Counted from the stretch's first letter, positions 20,047 through 27,554 are shown. The stretch is DNA of 64,000 bases from Longimicrobiales bacterium (GCA_958295645.1 OY282361.1:310001-374000); one strand, 5' to 3'. Translations and numbers: made by a program. Notes: generated by a model not told the origin, from the sequence alone.

Positions 20047-21322
20047 ACTGAAGCGGATGCAGCAGGCGGAAAAGAGGACAAGGGAGGTGGTTGCGACGGC
20101 CGACCCCGAGGGCGGAGCGTCGATCGACTTCAACAGCATTCGGACGTTCTTCACGCCGATGGCCGACGTCTTGCTCAGGACCGACACCGGCGTTCTCGGC
20201 ACGATATTGCCGACCACTGCGTGCACGGGCACATCGGGCGTCGAAGAGCGCAGGTTTCTGGCAAGCCGCTTCCACATCGACGTGATAGTGACGACCCACG
20301 ATCCCAAGCGTCCCAACTTTTCGGAGAACACGGACATTCACGAGACGTTGCTGGTGTGCAGGCGCAAGACCGAGCGGAACGCCGGTGCTCCAACGCTCTT
20401 CGTGTCGCTCGCGCACAAGTGCGACCACCCGTCCGAGATTGCGGAAGTCTGTGATTGGCTGGCAGCGGTGCACGGCCGACGCCCGCACAAGTGGCACTCG
20501 CTCTTTGAATGGCCCGAGGCACGGGTGGCGGCGGGCGACTGGTCGCCTGCGCAGTGGTTCGACGGGGCATTGGCCCTGATCGCTGGCGAGATCGAAGCAC
20601 TGGCGGGGTTGACGCCATTGGGGGAGATGGCGCTGGTGGAGCCGGCGGGGCGAAGGGTGAGAGATGCCTTTCTGAACCCGCGGAAGAACAGGCCGAGACC
20701 CGACTACCCAGTCATGTGGCTCCACCAGACGGGCAAGCGGACGACGATGAGGGCGTCGGTCGATTATGTGACGGAGCCGAAGGCCGGCAAAGGGAGGTAT
20801 GCGCGGAAGCTGTGGCCGAGGGCGAGTCGATTGCTGGTCGCGGCGAAGCTCAACCCCCAGGCCGTTCGAACGGCCTCCATCCTCGTCGACGAGCCGGTGC
20901 TGGGCAACGCTTGGATCCCCGTAACGCCCCTTGGTGACTTGTCGGAGACCGCCGCGAAGGTGCAGATGCGCGTGCAGAAGGCATGGTGCGCCTTCCTGAA
21001 CTCGACGCCGGGCGCAGTTCTGTTCCTGAATCGCCGATCAAAGAAGCTGACCTACCCTGCCTATTCGCTCGATAGCCTACGGTCCCTGCCGTGTCCGGAC
21101 CCCTCGAAGGTGAAAATCGAGCGGCTTGCCACTGCGTGCGACGAACTCCGAGACCGGGAGCTCTTGCCCTGGCCGCAGATGGATCAGTGCCCGGTTCGGG
21201 CGCGGCTGGACGCCGTCGCCGGCGAGACGCTAGGCATTCAGCCCGAGCAAATCGCCAAATGGCGCGGCAAGCTGGTCGCCGAGCCGACGATCTCCAACAA
21301 GGAGCAAACTGTCGGCGAATAG
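19298..21322 (+). CDS. Type ISP-like N6-adenine methylase and target-recognition half
   Basis: Gamma-class adenine-N6 DNA methyltransferase of 674 residues. AdoMet motif I DPACGTG is at 94-100 and catalytic motif IV NPPF at 233-236. YTNN at about 60-63 occupies the usual YTP position. The C-terminal half resembles a target-recognition region (LNSTPGAVLFL...KLTYPAYSLDSLRSLPCPD), which in Type ISP enzymes reads the asymmetric site. The frame is open from 19232, so it can also be the C-terminal half of a fusion with the helicase. The ATG at 19298 has its own AGAGGA. It could act as a stand-alone methylase when the C run is out of frame. Confidence 0.82.
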   Translation: MSRASLDHADSRHDNIKKAVQVLAERAESLADSLNELGYDHAGPLYHRILGSAESDGAFYTNNVSALMLAGLALSPDLVDWSDYEAATSLRILDPACGTGTLLMAALKTIKDRGLEGGAFTQDTLTDAHKKLVERSIHGVDINYHATQFAASNLTLGAPSVDYEAMSVHTLQHGPQRDGTIRLGSLELLRDAVAGQAPDLFGIAKTARVVERGRPSKHAPAPDLRKQDVVLMNPPFTANDKRGRKYDKTELKRMQQAEKRTREVVATADPEGGASIDFNSIRTFFTPMADVLLRTDTGVLGTILPTTACTGTSGVEERRFLASRFHIDVIVTTHDPKRPNFSENTDIHETLLVCRRKTERNAGAPTLFVSLAHKCDHPSEIAEVCDWLAAVHGRRPHKWHSLFEWPEARVAAGDWSPAQWFDGALALIAGEIEALAGLTPLGEMALVEPAGRRVRDAFLNPRKNRPRPDYPVMWLHQTGKRTTMRASVDYVTEPKAGKGRYARKLWPRASRLLVAAKLNPQAVRTASILVDEPVLGNAWIPVTPLGDLSETAAKVQMRVQKAWCAFLNSTPGAVLFLNRRSKKLTYPAYSLDSLRSLPCPDPSKVKIERLATACDELRDRELLPWPQMDQCPVRARLDAVAGETLGIQPEQIAKWRGKLVAEPTISNKEQTVGE

Positions 21323-21380
21323 GGGTAATCCGCTGTGCGGGGCGGCCGCGTCTAGCTCGCAGTGTCCAGCCGGAAGGGAT

Positions 21381-21614
21381 CTATCTGATTCTGTGGTTCA
21401 TACGGAAGGTCAGTAGCTTGCCCTGGCGGGCTTTCTTGCCTTCCTCCCGTGCCTGCTTTGCCCGAGCGATTCGCTCTCGCCAGTCCTCGTCGGGGAACGA
21501 GACACGCACCAGTGCGGGCGCGGGTCTCGGCTCGGATCCAGACTTCGCCGCATCAGCGGTCTCCTGCGACATGTCGCTCGCTTCCTTGCCAAGTCCTAAG
21601 TGGATGATCTCCAA
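21381..21614 (-). CDS. Small protein of unknown function
   Basis: Unrecognised 77-residue frame on the opposite strand, just after the methylase. Composition is protein-like: an acidic start, a middle PALVRVSFPDEDWRERIARAK, and a basic helix-like end KQAREEGKKARQGK followed by LLTFRMNHRIR. Codon third positions are mostly G or C. A second start 14 codons in (MSQETADAAK) would give 63 residues. It could belong to the mobile remnant next to it or to the restriction locus. There is no domain I can name. Confidence 0.45.
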   Translation of the reverse strand: MEIIHLGLGKEASDMSQETADAAKSGSEPRPAPALVRVSFPDEDWRERIARAKQAREEGKKARQGKLLTFRMNHRIR

Positions 21615-21790
21615 AGCGAAACCTAACGCCCTCGGTCGCCGTCCGGTACGGGCCGGTTCTTCCGACGTGGCGGATCCGAGCCGCCAATCTGCCGGAATGG
21701 CAGGTCCACGAGACCGTTACGACGGATACCGCTTCCCGGCTGAATGCCAATTCACCGTACAGGGCGCGAGACGCTTGACGGCGGTCGAAC

Positions 21791-21811
21791 GGGGGGGGGG
21801 GGGGGGGGGGG
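21791..21811 (+). repeat. 21-nt poly-G run
   Basis: Twenty-one consecutive G, about 470 nt after the methylase stop. No recognisable gene crosses it on either strand. It is the longest homopolymer in the window and lies within 2.6 kb of the 18-C run. Confidence 0.9.
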
Positions 21812-21936
21812 CATTGGGGATCGACCCGGCGGGCATGGTCTTGACCTCGGCGCGAGGCCCGAAGCTGCCGAAGCTGGGATGGACCCGTCGATGGCGTCGG
21901 CAGATCCGCGAGAAGCCCACCACCACACCAAGGGGA

Positions 21937-21979
21937 GGACATTTCTACTTTGGCCTACCTCCGGACATTTCTACTTTGG
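21937..21979 (-). mobile_element. Paired 17-bp direct repeats resembling an insertion-sequence end
   Basis: The 17-mer GGACATTTCTACTTTGG occurs at 21937-21953 and again at 21963-21979, 26 nt apart. On the minus strand the outer copy is preceded by TGTCAAACC. A TG-terminus followed by closely spaced repeats is the look of IS21-like (or similar) element ends. No transposase is visible, so at most a relic is left. The family name is from memory of the pattern, not from a search. Confidence 0.4.
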
Positions 21980-22033
21980 TTTGACACTTGATCCGGCGCT
22001 AGGACTTGCGCGAAACGGGAATCGTTCTCATTC

Positions 22034-22474
22034 TTGATAGCTGGTACTTCCAGCATCGCCTCACAGCCGAAAGTAGGATCCTGTGTCGACCAAGAGTCGC
22101 AGGCAACGACGGCTCGCAGGCGCAGTAGTCGCTGTGGCCTCGGCCGTGGGCACGGCCCTTGCTCCGTCTCGAACGACCGCGACCATGCCTTCAACCGGGG
22201 TCTCGTCGGCCACGTGGCAACGGAGGCCGTCATCGACATGGCGGCTGACAGCACATACGTCTTCGTGCTGTTTCGAGGCGAGACGGAATTCCAGCAACAA
22301 ATTATTGACGTCTACCGTGTAGAGACGGGAGAATATGCTGGGTCGTTCATGTTGCCGCATGCCATTGGGTACGTGGCAGCACTGCCGGATGGACTATTAG
22401 CGACACTCGAGACCGTATTCTTTCCAACCATCAGAGTATGGCAAATCTCATCAAAAACCTGGGCACGACGATGA
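22034..22474 (+). pseudogene. Truncated 6-bladed beta-propeller gene (3' part)
   Basis: From about 22150 onward the frame reads like the last blade of a 6-bladed beta-propeller (VIDMAADSTYVFVLFRG, then IIDVYRVETGEYAGSFMLP, then YVAALPDGLLATLE). The first 40 or so residues are not protein-like, and there is no signal peptide, so the 5' part is missing. The loss abuts the IS-like repeats. The stop (22472-22474) overlaps an ATG at 22471, implying this was the first of two coupled propeller genes. GC is clearly lower than in the flanking core genes. Confidence 0.6.
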
Positions 22475-23688
22475 AGCTGGGTCAAAAGACAGCAATCGAA
22501 GAAGATCCGAAGGAAACGCGGACATTCGCACGGATCCGCCCCACGTCGTTTCTTCGGTCGGCTACTTTCTTGCTGTCTTTTTGTTCGATCGCGATGGCGT
22601 GCAGTCGCGACCGCGTGGATGTGCCCTCGGCCTTCTTCGGTGGGTCATGCAGCTTAGATGCGACATTGCCGTGTGCCGACTGCCTTGATTGGACCCTTGA
22701 GACTACCTTGGGCGATTCTGTGGAGTCGGAGGCTGATCAAGGATTCCTTGAAGACCGCGGGACGCTTAACAGTATCGTTCGCGATCAAGTTGGCAACTAC
22801 TGGATCGGTCAGCGAGAGACCATTAAGATTTTTAGTCCCACAGGCGACTACTTGCAGTCGGTGGGACGAGCGGGTCAAGGGCCGATGGAATTCGATTTCG
22901 CACAGCCTATGTATGTAGACTCGGCTGGCCTCGTACATGTATTCGACATAGGAAACAGGAGAGTCTCAAAAATAGATTCGTCCCTTGGCTTGATCGACGA
23001 AAATATGCTTCCCGTGTCTTCGAACGCCATGGTCGCTATTGCCGGCGGAGAGCAGTACGCCATTCAAGCATGGATACCGACGGCAGATCGTATTGGCTTT
23101 CCTTTGCACATTATCGAGCACGGCGACATCATTCATTCCTTCGGTGTGGAAACCGAATCGGACCAAGTGGATCGCTCGTTGTCCGATTTCACAGCGAGAC
23201 GATTTCTCGCAGTAGATTCGAACGACAATATATTTAGTTCGCATCATTATGATTTGTTAATAGAAGCATGGTCGAGTACTGGTCAGCTTGTCGGGCGCAT
23301 GGAAGGTCCGCCAATTCATGATGGCTCGCGAACGGGGGGAGCATGGACCGACGAGAATCCGCCCTGGCACCGAATCTATGACATTCACATTGACGATCGA
23401 GGCTACTTGCGGATAGCGTATTGGTATCGTCGGCCGGATTGGAGGGAGAATATGACCGAGAAAACCCGGCGGGTTGTGCTTGCGCCGAGCGACGGCACGT
23501 TGCAGTCATACTACCACAGTCGCATTGATGTCGTTGATGTTGATGGATGTAAGACAATTGCCTCTCAATGGCGTGAACCCGGCGGTTTATTGATGGCCTT
23601 TGTCGACGACGACTTGCTTGCCGAACTCAACTACACAAGCAGTGGTGAGACTTTCTTGAAGATCTGGCGTGTCTCTCTCAACCGCTAG
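22471..23688 (+). CDS. 6-bladed beta-propeller lipoprotein-like protein
   Basis: A 405-residue secreted protein, probably surface or periplasmic. The N-terminal hydrophobic segment FLRSATFLLSFCSIAMAC resembles a lipoprotein signal, although the lipobox is imperfect. Propeller-type strand motifs follow: NSIVRDQVGNYWIGQRETIKIFSPTGDYLQSVGRAGQGPMEF, then VHVFDIGNRRVSKI and RFLAVDSNDNIFSS. The GRAGQGPGEF-like motif is common in Bacteroidota and Gemmatimonadota propellers. The start at 22471 is favoured by the ATGA overlap with the broken upstream gene; an ATG at 22438 is the alternative. Low GC suggests a foreign or fast-changing origin. Ligand unknown. Confidence 0.7.
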   Translation: MKLGQKTAIEEDPKETRTFARIRPTSFLRSATFLLSFCSIAMACSRDRVDVPSAFFGGSCSLDATLPCADCLDWTLETTLGDSVESEADQGFLEDRGTLNSIVRDQVGNYWIGQRETIKIFSPTGDYLQSVGRAGQGPMEFDFAQPMYVDSAGLVHVFDIGNRRVSKIDSSLGLIDENMLPVSSNAMVAIAGGEQYAIQAWIPTADRIGFPLHIIEHGDIIHSFGVETESDQVDRSLSDFTARRFLAVDSNDNIFSSHHYDLLIEAWSSTGQLVGRMEGPPIHDGSRTGGAWTDENPPWHRIYDIHIDDRGYLRIAYWYRRPDWRENMTEKTRRVVLAPSDGTLQSYYHSRIDVVDVDGCKTIASQWREPGGLLMAFVDDDLLAELNYTSSGETFLKIWRVSLNR

Positions 23689-23819
23689 ATGAGAGAGGGG
23701 ACCATGACGGTCAAGCGGCCGGGGAGCGGCGCAGGCAGACCGTCGAACGCCGTCGGGACGCCCAGCGTCGGTCGCACCTGAACGTCCGCTCATCCCGGAA
23801 GCCCTTCCCGCCCGCAGAC

Positions 23820-23852
23820 ATTGGCCTAGATTTTCTTCCGCCGTAGGCCAAT
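23820..23852 (+). promoter_or_regulatory. Perfect 9-bp inverted repeat upstream of lysW
   Basis: ATTGGCCTA (23820-23828) and TAGGCCAAT (23844-23852) are perfect inverted copies with a 15-nt spacer, ending 41 nt before the lysW ATG. CTAGATTTTC at 23826-23835, inside the repeat, contains a -10-like TAGATT and is repeated exactly upstream of the epimerase gene (34447-34456). This fits an operator overlapping a promoter. There is no T-run, so a terminator is less likely. Confidence 0.4.
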
Positions 23853-23893
23853 CGAGGTGCCGTCGGCGCAACCCGAAACGGAGGCAGGGAAGC

Positions 23894-24058
23894 ATGACGG
23901 AGTGTCCGGAGTGCGGAGCGGAGATCGAGCTGGAGGCTGGGACGGTCGAGGCGGAGCTCCTCGAATGCCCGGATTGCGGGATCGAACTGGAGGTGCTGGC
24001 CCTCGATCCGGCGACGCTTGGACTTGCGCCGGAAGCGGAGGAGGACTGGGGCGAGTGA
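23894..24058 (+). CDS. lysW: Amino-group carrier protein LysW
   Basis: A small acidic carrier protein of 54 residues. The gamma-carboxyl of its C-terminal Glu is joined to alpha-aminoadipate or glutamate so that later steps act on a protein-bound intermediate. Diagnostic features are zinc-ribbon pairs C4/C7 and C25/C28 (CPEC, CPDC) and the invariant C-terminus EDWGE. The family is 53-56 residues long. It is the first gene of a complete carrier-protein operon, 44 nt before lysX. Confidence 0.95.
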   Translation: MTECPECGAEIELEAGTVEAELLECPDCGIELEVLALDPATLGLAPEAEEDWGE

Positions 24059-24102
24059 CGCGCCCCCGGGGTCGGGCCTGAACGAGGCGGAGAGGAGTGG
24101 CG

Positions 24103-24948
24103 GTGAGGGTCGGATTCCTGCATTCGCTGATTCGCAAGGAGGAGAAGCTTCTCCTTGCCGAGTTGCGCGGGCGCCCGGGGGTGGAGCTGGTGTCGCTGGA
24201 CGACCGGCGGTTGGTGTTCGGCTTGGGGTCGCCGCCGGAGGTCGACTTGGTGCTGGAGCGGTGCATCAACCATTCGCGGGCCATGCACGCGTTGCGCCTG
24301 TTCGAGAGCGTCGGCACGCGGTGCGTCAACCGCTACGACGTGGCGAGGCGGTGCGGCGACAAGATCCTCACTGCGACGGCCTTGGCGGAGGCCGGGGTCC
24401 CGCAGCCCCGGTGGCGGGTGGCCTTCACGCCGGAGTCGGCGCTGGCGGCGATCGAGGAGCTCGGATATCCGGCGGTGCTCAAGCCGGCGGTGGGGTCGTG
24501 GGGGCGGCTGCTCTCCAAGATCAACGACCGGGACGCGGCGGAGACGGTGCTGGAGCACAAGTCGATTCTGGGGACGTATCACCACTCGATCTTCTTCGTT
24601 CAGGAATACGTGAGGAAGCAGGGCCGGGACATTCGCAGCTTCGTGATCGGCGACAACTGTGTCGCTGCGGTCTACCGGACGTCCGATCACTGGATCACCA
24701 ACACGGCGCGGGGCGCCCGGACTTCGCTGTGCCCGGTGACGGCGGAGATCGGCGAGCTTTCGCTGCGGGCGGCGGAGGCGGTGGGCGGCGGCGTGCTGGC
24801 GGTCGATCTGCTCGAGCGCGACGGCGAGCTTCTGGCGAACGAAGTCAACTACACCATGGAATTCAAGAACAGCATAGACGTGACCGGCGTGAACATCCCG
24901 GCGGAGATCGTGTCCTACGCGCTGGCCCAGCGAGGGCGATCCGCGTGA
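24103..24948 (+). CDS. lysX: LysW ligase (LysX/ArgX), ATP-grasp
   Basis: ATP-grasp ligase of the RimK-like group that attaches the amino acid to the terminal Glu of LysW. Motifs match Thermus LysX closely: [31 protein letters not shown]...[14 protein letters not shown], and [13 protein letters not shown] with the metal ligands E and N. The 281 residues are normal. The GTG at 24103 lies 5 nt after AGGAG; the GTG at 24097 is too close. Sequence alone does not tell me whether aminoadipate (lysine) or glutamate (arginine) is used. Confidence 0.92.
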   Translation: MRVGFLHSLIRKEEKLLLAELRGRPGVELVSLDDRRLVFGLGSPPEVDLVLERCINHSRAMHALRLFESVGTRCVNRYDVARRCGDKILTATALAEAGVPQPRWRVAFTPESALAAIEELGYPAVLKPAVGSWGRLLSKINDRDAAETVLEHKSILGTYHHSIFFVQEYVRKQGRDIRSFVIGDNCVAAVYRTSDHWITNTARGARTSLCPVTAEIGELSLRAAEAVGGGVLAVDLLERDGELLANEVNYTMEFKNSIDVTGVNIPAEIVSYALAQRGRSA

Positions 24949-25006
24949 AGGTCGTGCGCGAGAGGCTCCCAAGCGAACGGCCGGGGCCGGCGGAGCGGCA
25001 AGCGCC

Positions 25007-26032
25007 GTGATTCGCGTCTCGATCGTCGGCGCCTCGGGCTACGCGGGGGGAGAGTTGCTCAGGCTGATGCTGGGCCATCCGAACGTCCGCGTCGGCCAAG
25101 TCACGTCGAACCGGTTGGCGGGGCGTTTCGTGCACGGCGCGCACCCGAACTTGCGCGGCGCCACGAAGCTCAAGTTTTCTGCGACGGACGAACTCGCCGG
25201 CTGCGACGTGCTGTTCGCCTGTCTGCCGCATGGCGAGACTTCGCGCCGGATCGACGAGTTTCGCCGGATCGCGGGCCGGGTCGTCGATCTCGGGGCCGAC
25301 TTTCGGCTGCCGGAGGCGGCCGCTTTCGAGCGCTGGTACGGGCGGGCGCATCCCCGGCCGGAGTTGCTGGGCCGTTTCGTCGGCGGCATCCCGGAGCTGC
25401 ACAGGGACGCTCTCGCCGGCGCGGACTTGGTGGCCTGCGCGGGCTGCAACGCGACCGCCGCCGTGCTCGGGCTTCTGCCGCTTTGTCGCGCGGGGCTGGT
25501 CGATTCCGCCGTAATCGACGTGAAGGTGGGATCGAGCGAGGCAGGCCGGACGGCAACTGCAGCCAGTCATCACTCGGAGCGAAGCGGGGCCGTGCGGTCG
25601 TACAAGCCGACCGGCCATCGCCACACCGGCGAGATCGTCCAGGCGCTGGGGGTCGAAGAGGTGCACATGTCGGCCACGGCCGTCGAGATGGTGCGCGGCG
25701 TGCTCGCCACCTGCCACGTCTTCGTGAACCAGGACGTGGACGACCGTGCGCTGTGGAAGCTGTACCGGGAGGCGTACAGGGCGGAGCCGTTCGTGCGCAT
25801 CGTCAAGGAGCGCGGCGGCGTCCACCGCTATCCGGATCCCAAGCTGCTCGCCGGGACGAACTTCTGCGACGTGGGATTCGAGCGCGACCCGCAGACCAAC
25901 CGCGTGGTGGTCGTCAGTGCGCTCGACAACCTGATGAAGGGAGCCGCGGGCCAGGCCACGCACGCCTTCAACGCGATGCACGGGTTGCCCGAGACGACGG
26001 GCTTGAAGTTCGCCGGCCTGCACCCCGTCTGA
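25007..26032 (+). CDS. lysY: LysW-aminoadipyl/glutamyl phosphate reductase
   Basis: ArgC-family NADPH-dependent reductase that turns the LysW-bound acyl phosphate into the semialdehyde. The Rossmann motif GASGYAGGEL is at about residues 6-15, and the catalytic cysteine is C147 (AGCNATAA). HRHTGEI and the C-terminal DNLMKGAAGQA are family marks. The 341 residues are normal. It acts after LysZ in the pathway although it is encoded before it. The GTG at 25007 starts right at the first beta strand. Confidence 0.92.
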   Translation: MIRVSIVGASGYAGGELLRLMLGHPNVRVGQVTSNRLAGRFVHGAHPNLRGATKLKFSATDELAGCDVLFACLPHGETSRRIDEFRRIAGRVVDLGADFRLPEAAAFERWYGRAHPRPELLGRFVGGIPELHRDALAGADLVACAGCNATAAVLGLLPLCRAGLVDSAVIDVKVGSSEAGRTATAASHHSERSGAVRSYKPTGHRHTGEIVQALGVEEVHMSATAVEMVRGVLATCHVFVNQDVDDRALWKLYREAYRAEPFVRIVKERGGVHRYPDPKLLAGTNFCDVGFERDPQTNRVVVVSALDNLMKGAAGQATHAFNAMHGLPETTGLKFAGLHPV

Positions 26033-26115
26033 CCTCTTGCGCATGCACGGCTTGGCCGAGATCATGGCGGTTGGGCAGGTCGTCCTGGTCCCGCGTCATC
26101 TGGTCTGACCTGGGC

Positions 26116-26766
26116 ATGTGCCGCTTGTTGTGCGTCCACGGCCCGCAAGGCTTCGACATGGCCGAACACCTCGCCGCCTTCTCCCGCATCGCGCGAGACA
26201 GCAGTGAATACCAGGGCGACGGCTGGGGTTGCGCTTGGCTCGACGAGGGCCGCTGGCGCCTCTACCGTTGCCTGGCGCCGGTCTGGGAAGACTCGTTTCG
26301 TCCCGAAGGCCGCACCACTCTGCTTGTCGCGCACGCCCGTAGCGCGTTTCGGAACGAGGGAATCCGCCTGGAGAACAACATGCCCTTCTTCGACGGCGAG
26401 CGGGTGTTCCTCTTCAACGGGGAGCTTCACGGCGTGCGGATTCGCGAGAGCGGCAGGATCGGCGCCGAGAAGGTGTTCAACTTCGTGAAGCGCTTCGATC
26501 GGGGCGACTTCGCCGCCGCACTGCGCCAGGGCTTTGCGGCCATCGAGAAGCGGACTCGTTATGTTCGCGCTATGAACGTGATCGTCGCCGGCGCGTCGGG
26601 CGGCGTCCACTTCGCGAGCCGCTTCAACGAATCGCCGGACTATTTCCAGATGAGGATCGCCCAGGTCGACGGCGCCCGCGTGGTCTGCTCCGAGCCCTAC
26701 CCCGGAGGGGCCGAAGGATGGACGCGCGTGCCGGACGGCGCGGTGGCGGCCCTCGGCGAACCGTGA
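26116..26766 (+). CDS. Class II glutamine amidotransferase-like protein inside the lys operon
   Basis: A 216-residue Ntn-type glutamine amidotransferase domain. C2 directly after the initiator Met is the expected nucleophile (MCRLLCVHGP). GDGWGCAWL, VAHARSAFRNEG and FLFNGELHG match the glutamine-binding loops of the GlxB/YafJ-like group. There is no synthetase or transferase partner domain. The gene overlaps lysZ by 4 nt (GTGA), so it is made together with the carrier-protein enzymes. It is not part of the textbook LysW route, and I do not know its acceptor. It may supply ammonia or act as a glutamine hydrolase or gamma-glutamyl enzyme; that is open. Confidence 0.85.
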   Translation: MCRLLCVHGPQGFDMAEHLAAFSRIARDSSEYQGDGWGCAWLDEGRWRLYRCLAPVWEDSFRPEGRTTLLVAHARSAFRNEGIRLENNMPFFDGERVFLFNGELHGVRIRESGRIGAEKVFNFVKRFDRGDFAAALRQGFAAIEKRTRYVRAMNVIVAGASGGVHFASRFNESPDYFQMRIAQVDGARVVCSEPYPGGAEGWTRVPDGAVAALGEP

Positions 26767-27554
26767 TCCTGGTCAAGATCGGCGGCGGCGAGTCGATCAA
26801 CCTGCGGGGGATCGCGTCGGACTTGTCGGAGGTGGAGGAGCGCTTCATGGTCGTTCACGGCGCGAATGCGTTGCGCGACGCGCTGGGCCGCCGGCTCGGC
26901 ATGGAGAAGCGAGTGCTGACGTCGGTCTCGGGCTACGACAGCGTGTACACGGATACGGAGGCGATCGACCTGCTGCTGATGGCGTACGCGGGCCTGCGCA
27001 ACAAGCGCATCGTCGAGCTCTTGCAGATGCGGGGCGTGGCGGCGGTGGGACTGACCGGGCTGGACGGCGCCGTCGTGCGCGGGACGCGAAACAAGGGAAT
27101 CCGCGTGCGCGAGGGCGGCAAGACGTTGATCAAGCGAGATCTCTCGGGCAAGCCTCTCGCCATCAACAAGCGCTTGTTCGGCCTGTTGCTGGAGGGCGGG
27201 TTCGTGCCGGTGCTGACGGTGCCGATCGCGGACGAAAGCGGCAGGGCGATCAACTCGGAGAACGACGACATCGTGGCGATGCTGGGCAGGGCCCTGCAGG
27301 TGGACTGCGTGGTGCAGCTGATCGAGGCGGCCGGGTTCCTGGACGATCCGGACGACCCCGGCTCGGTGATCGGCAGCATGTCCCGCGGGGAGTTGGCGAT
27401 CCGCGAGGAACAGGCCCAGGGCCGCATGAAGCGGAAGATGCGGGCGTTGCGGCAACTGGCGGAGTCGACCGGGGCGCGCATCCTGATCGCGGACGGACGC
27501 ACGGCGCATCCGCTCCGAGATGCGCTGGCGGGCGGGGGCACGTTGATCTCGTGA
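26763..27554 (+). CDS. lysZ: LysW-aminoadipate/glutamate kinase
   Basis: Amino-acid kinase family member (ArgB-like) that phosphorylates the side-chain carboxyl of the LysW-bound amino acid. KIGGGESIN at the N-terminus replaces the usual KxGG phosphate loop. VVHGANA, VGLTGLDGAVVRG and AINSENDDIVAMLG follow the LysZ pattern. The 263 residues start at the GTG at 26763, whose last bases form the stop of the amidotransferase. lysJ follows by 64 nt. Confidence 0.9.
   Translation: MILVKIGGGESINLRGIASDLSEVEERFMVVHGANALRDALGRRLGMEKRVLTSVSGYDSVYTDTEAIDLLLMAYAGLRNKRIVELLQMRGVAAVGLTGLDGAVVRGTRNKGIRVREGGKTLIKRDLSGKPLAINKRLFGLLLEGGFVPVLTVPIADESGRAINSENDDIVAMLGRALQVDCVVQLIEAAGFLDDPDDPGSVIGSMSRGELAIREEQAQGRMKRKMRALRQLAESTGARILIADGRTAHPLRDALAGGGTLIS

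Larger units (their letters stand above)
16789..21322 (+). other. Composite Type ISP-like restriction-modification locus (two frames, one predicted gene)
   Basis: Read across both frames, this locus has the full domain order of a single-chain Type ISP enzyme (LlaGI/LlaBIII-like): Mrr-type nuclease, DEAH helicase, linker, gamma-class N6-adenine methylase and C-terminal target recognition. The nuclease-helicase is in the frame of 16789 and the methylase in the +1 frame. An 18-C run (19244-19261) sits at the switch. With 17 C (or 14, 20) the frames join without a stop into about 1510 residues; known Type ISP proteins are about 1500-1600. In the sequence given the gene is interrupted. Whether this is true variation, a dead gene or a homopolymer error cannot be told from one sequence. 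Confidence 0.75.
21615..22033. other. Non-coding scar between the restriction locus and the propeller genes
   Basis: This region has no convincing gene. It holds the 21-G run and the paired 17-bp repeats listed separately. A short stretch near 21715-21745 could be read as RDRYDGYRFPAE, reminiscent of the start of IS6-type transposases, but the likeness stops after about ten residues. It looks like decayed mobile DNA. Confidence 0.5.

Noticed and set aside
21715-21750. Possible start of an IS6-type transposase (RDRYDGYRFPAE)
   Set aside because: The likeness covers about ten residues and then stops. No DDE motifs follow, so it may be chance.
21553-22037. Open frames crossing the 21-G run on both strands
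   Set aside because: None has recognisable motifs or a good start, and all are explained by lack of stops around the run.
23689-23819. Intrinsic terminator after the propeller gene
   Set aside because: No stable hairpin followed by a T-run. The only strong inverted repeat (23820-23852) lies closer to lysW and fits an operator better.
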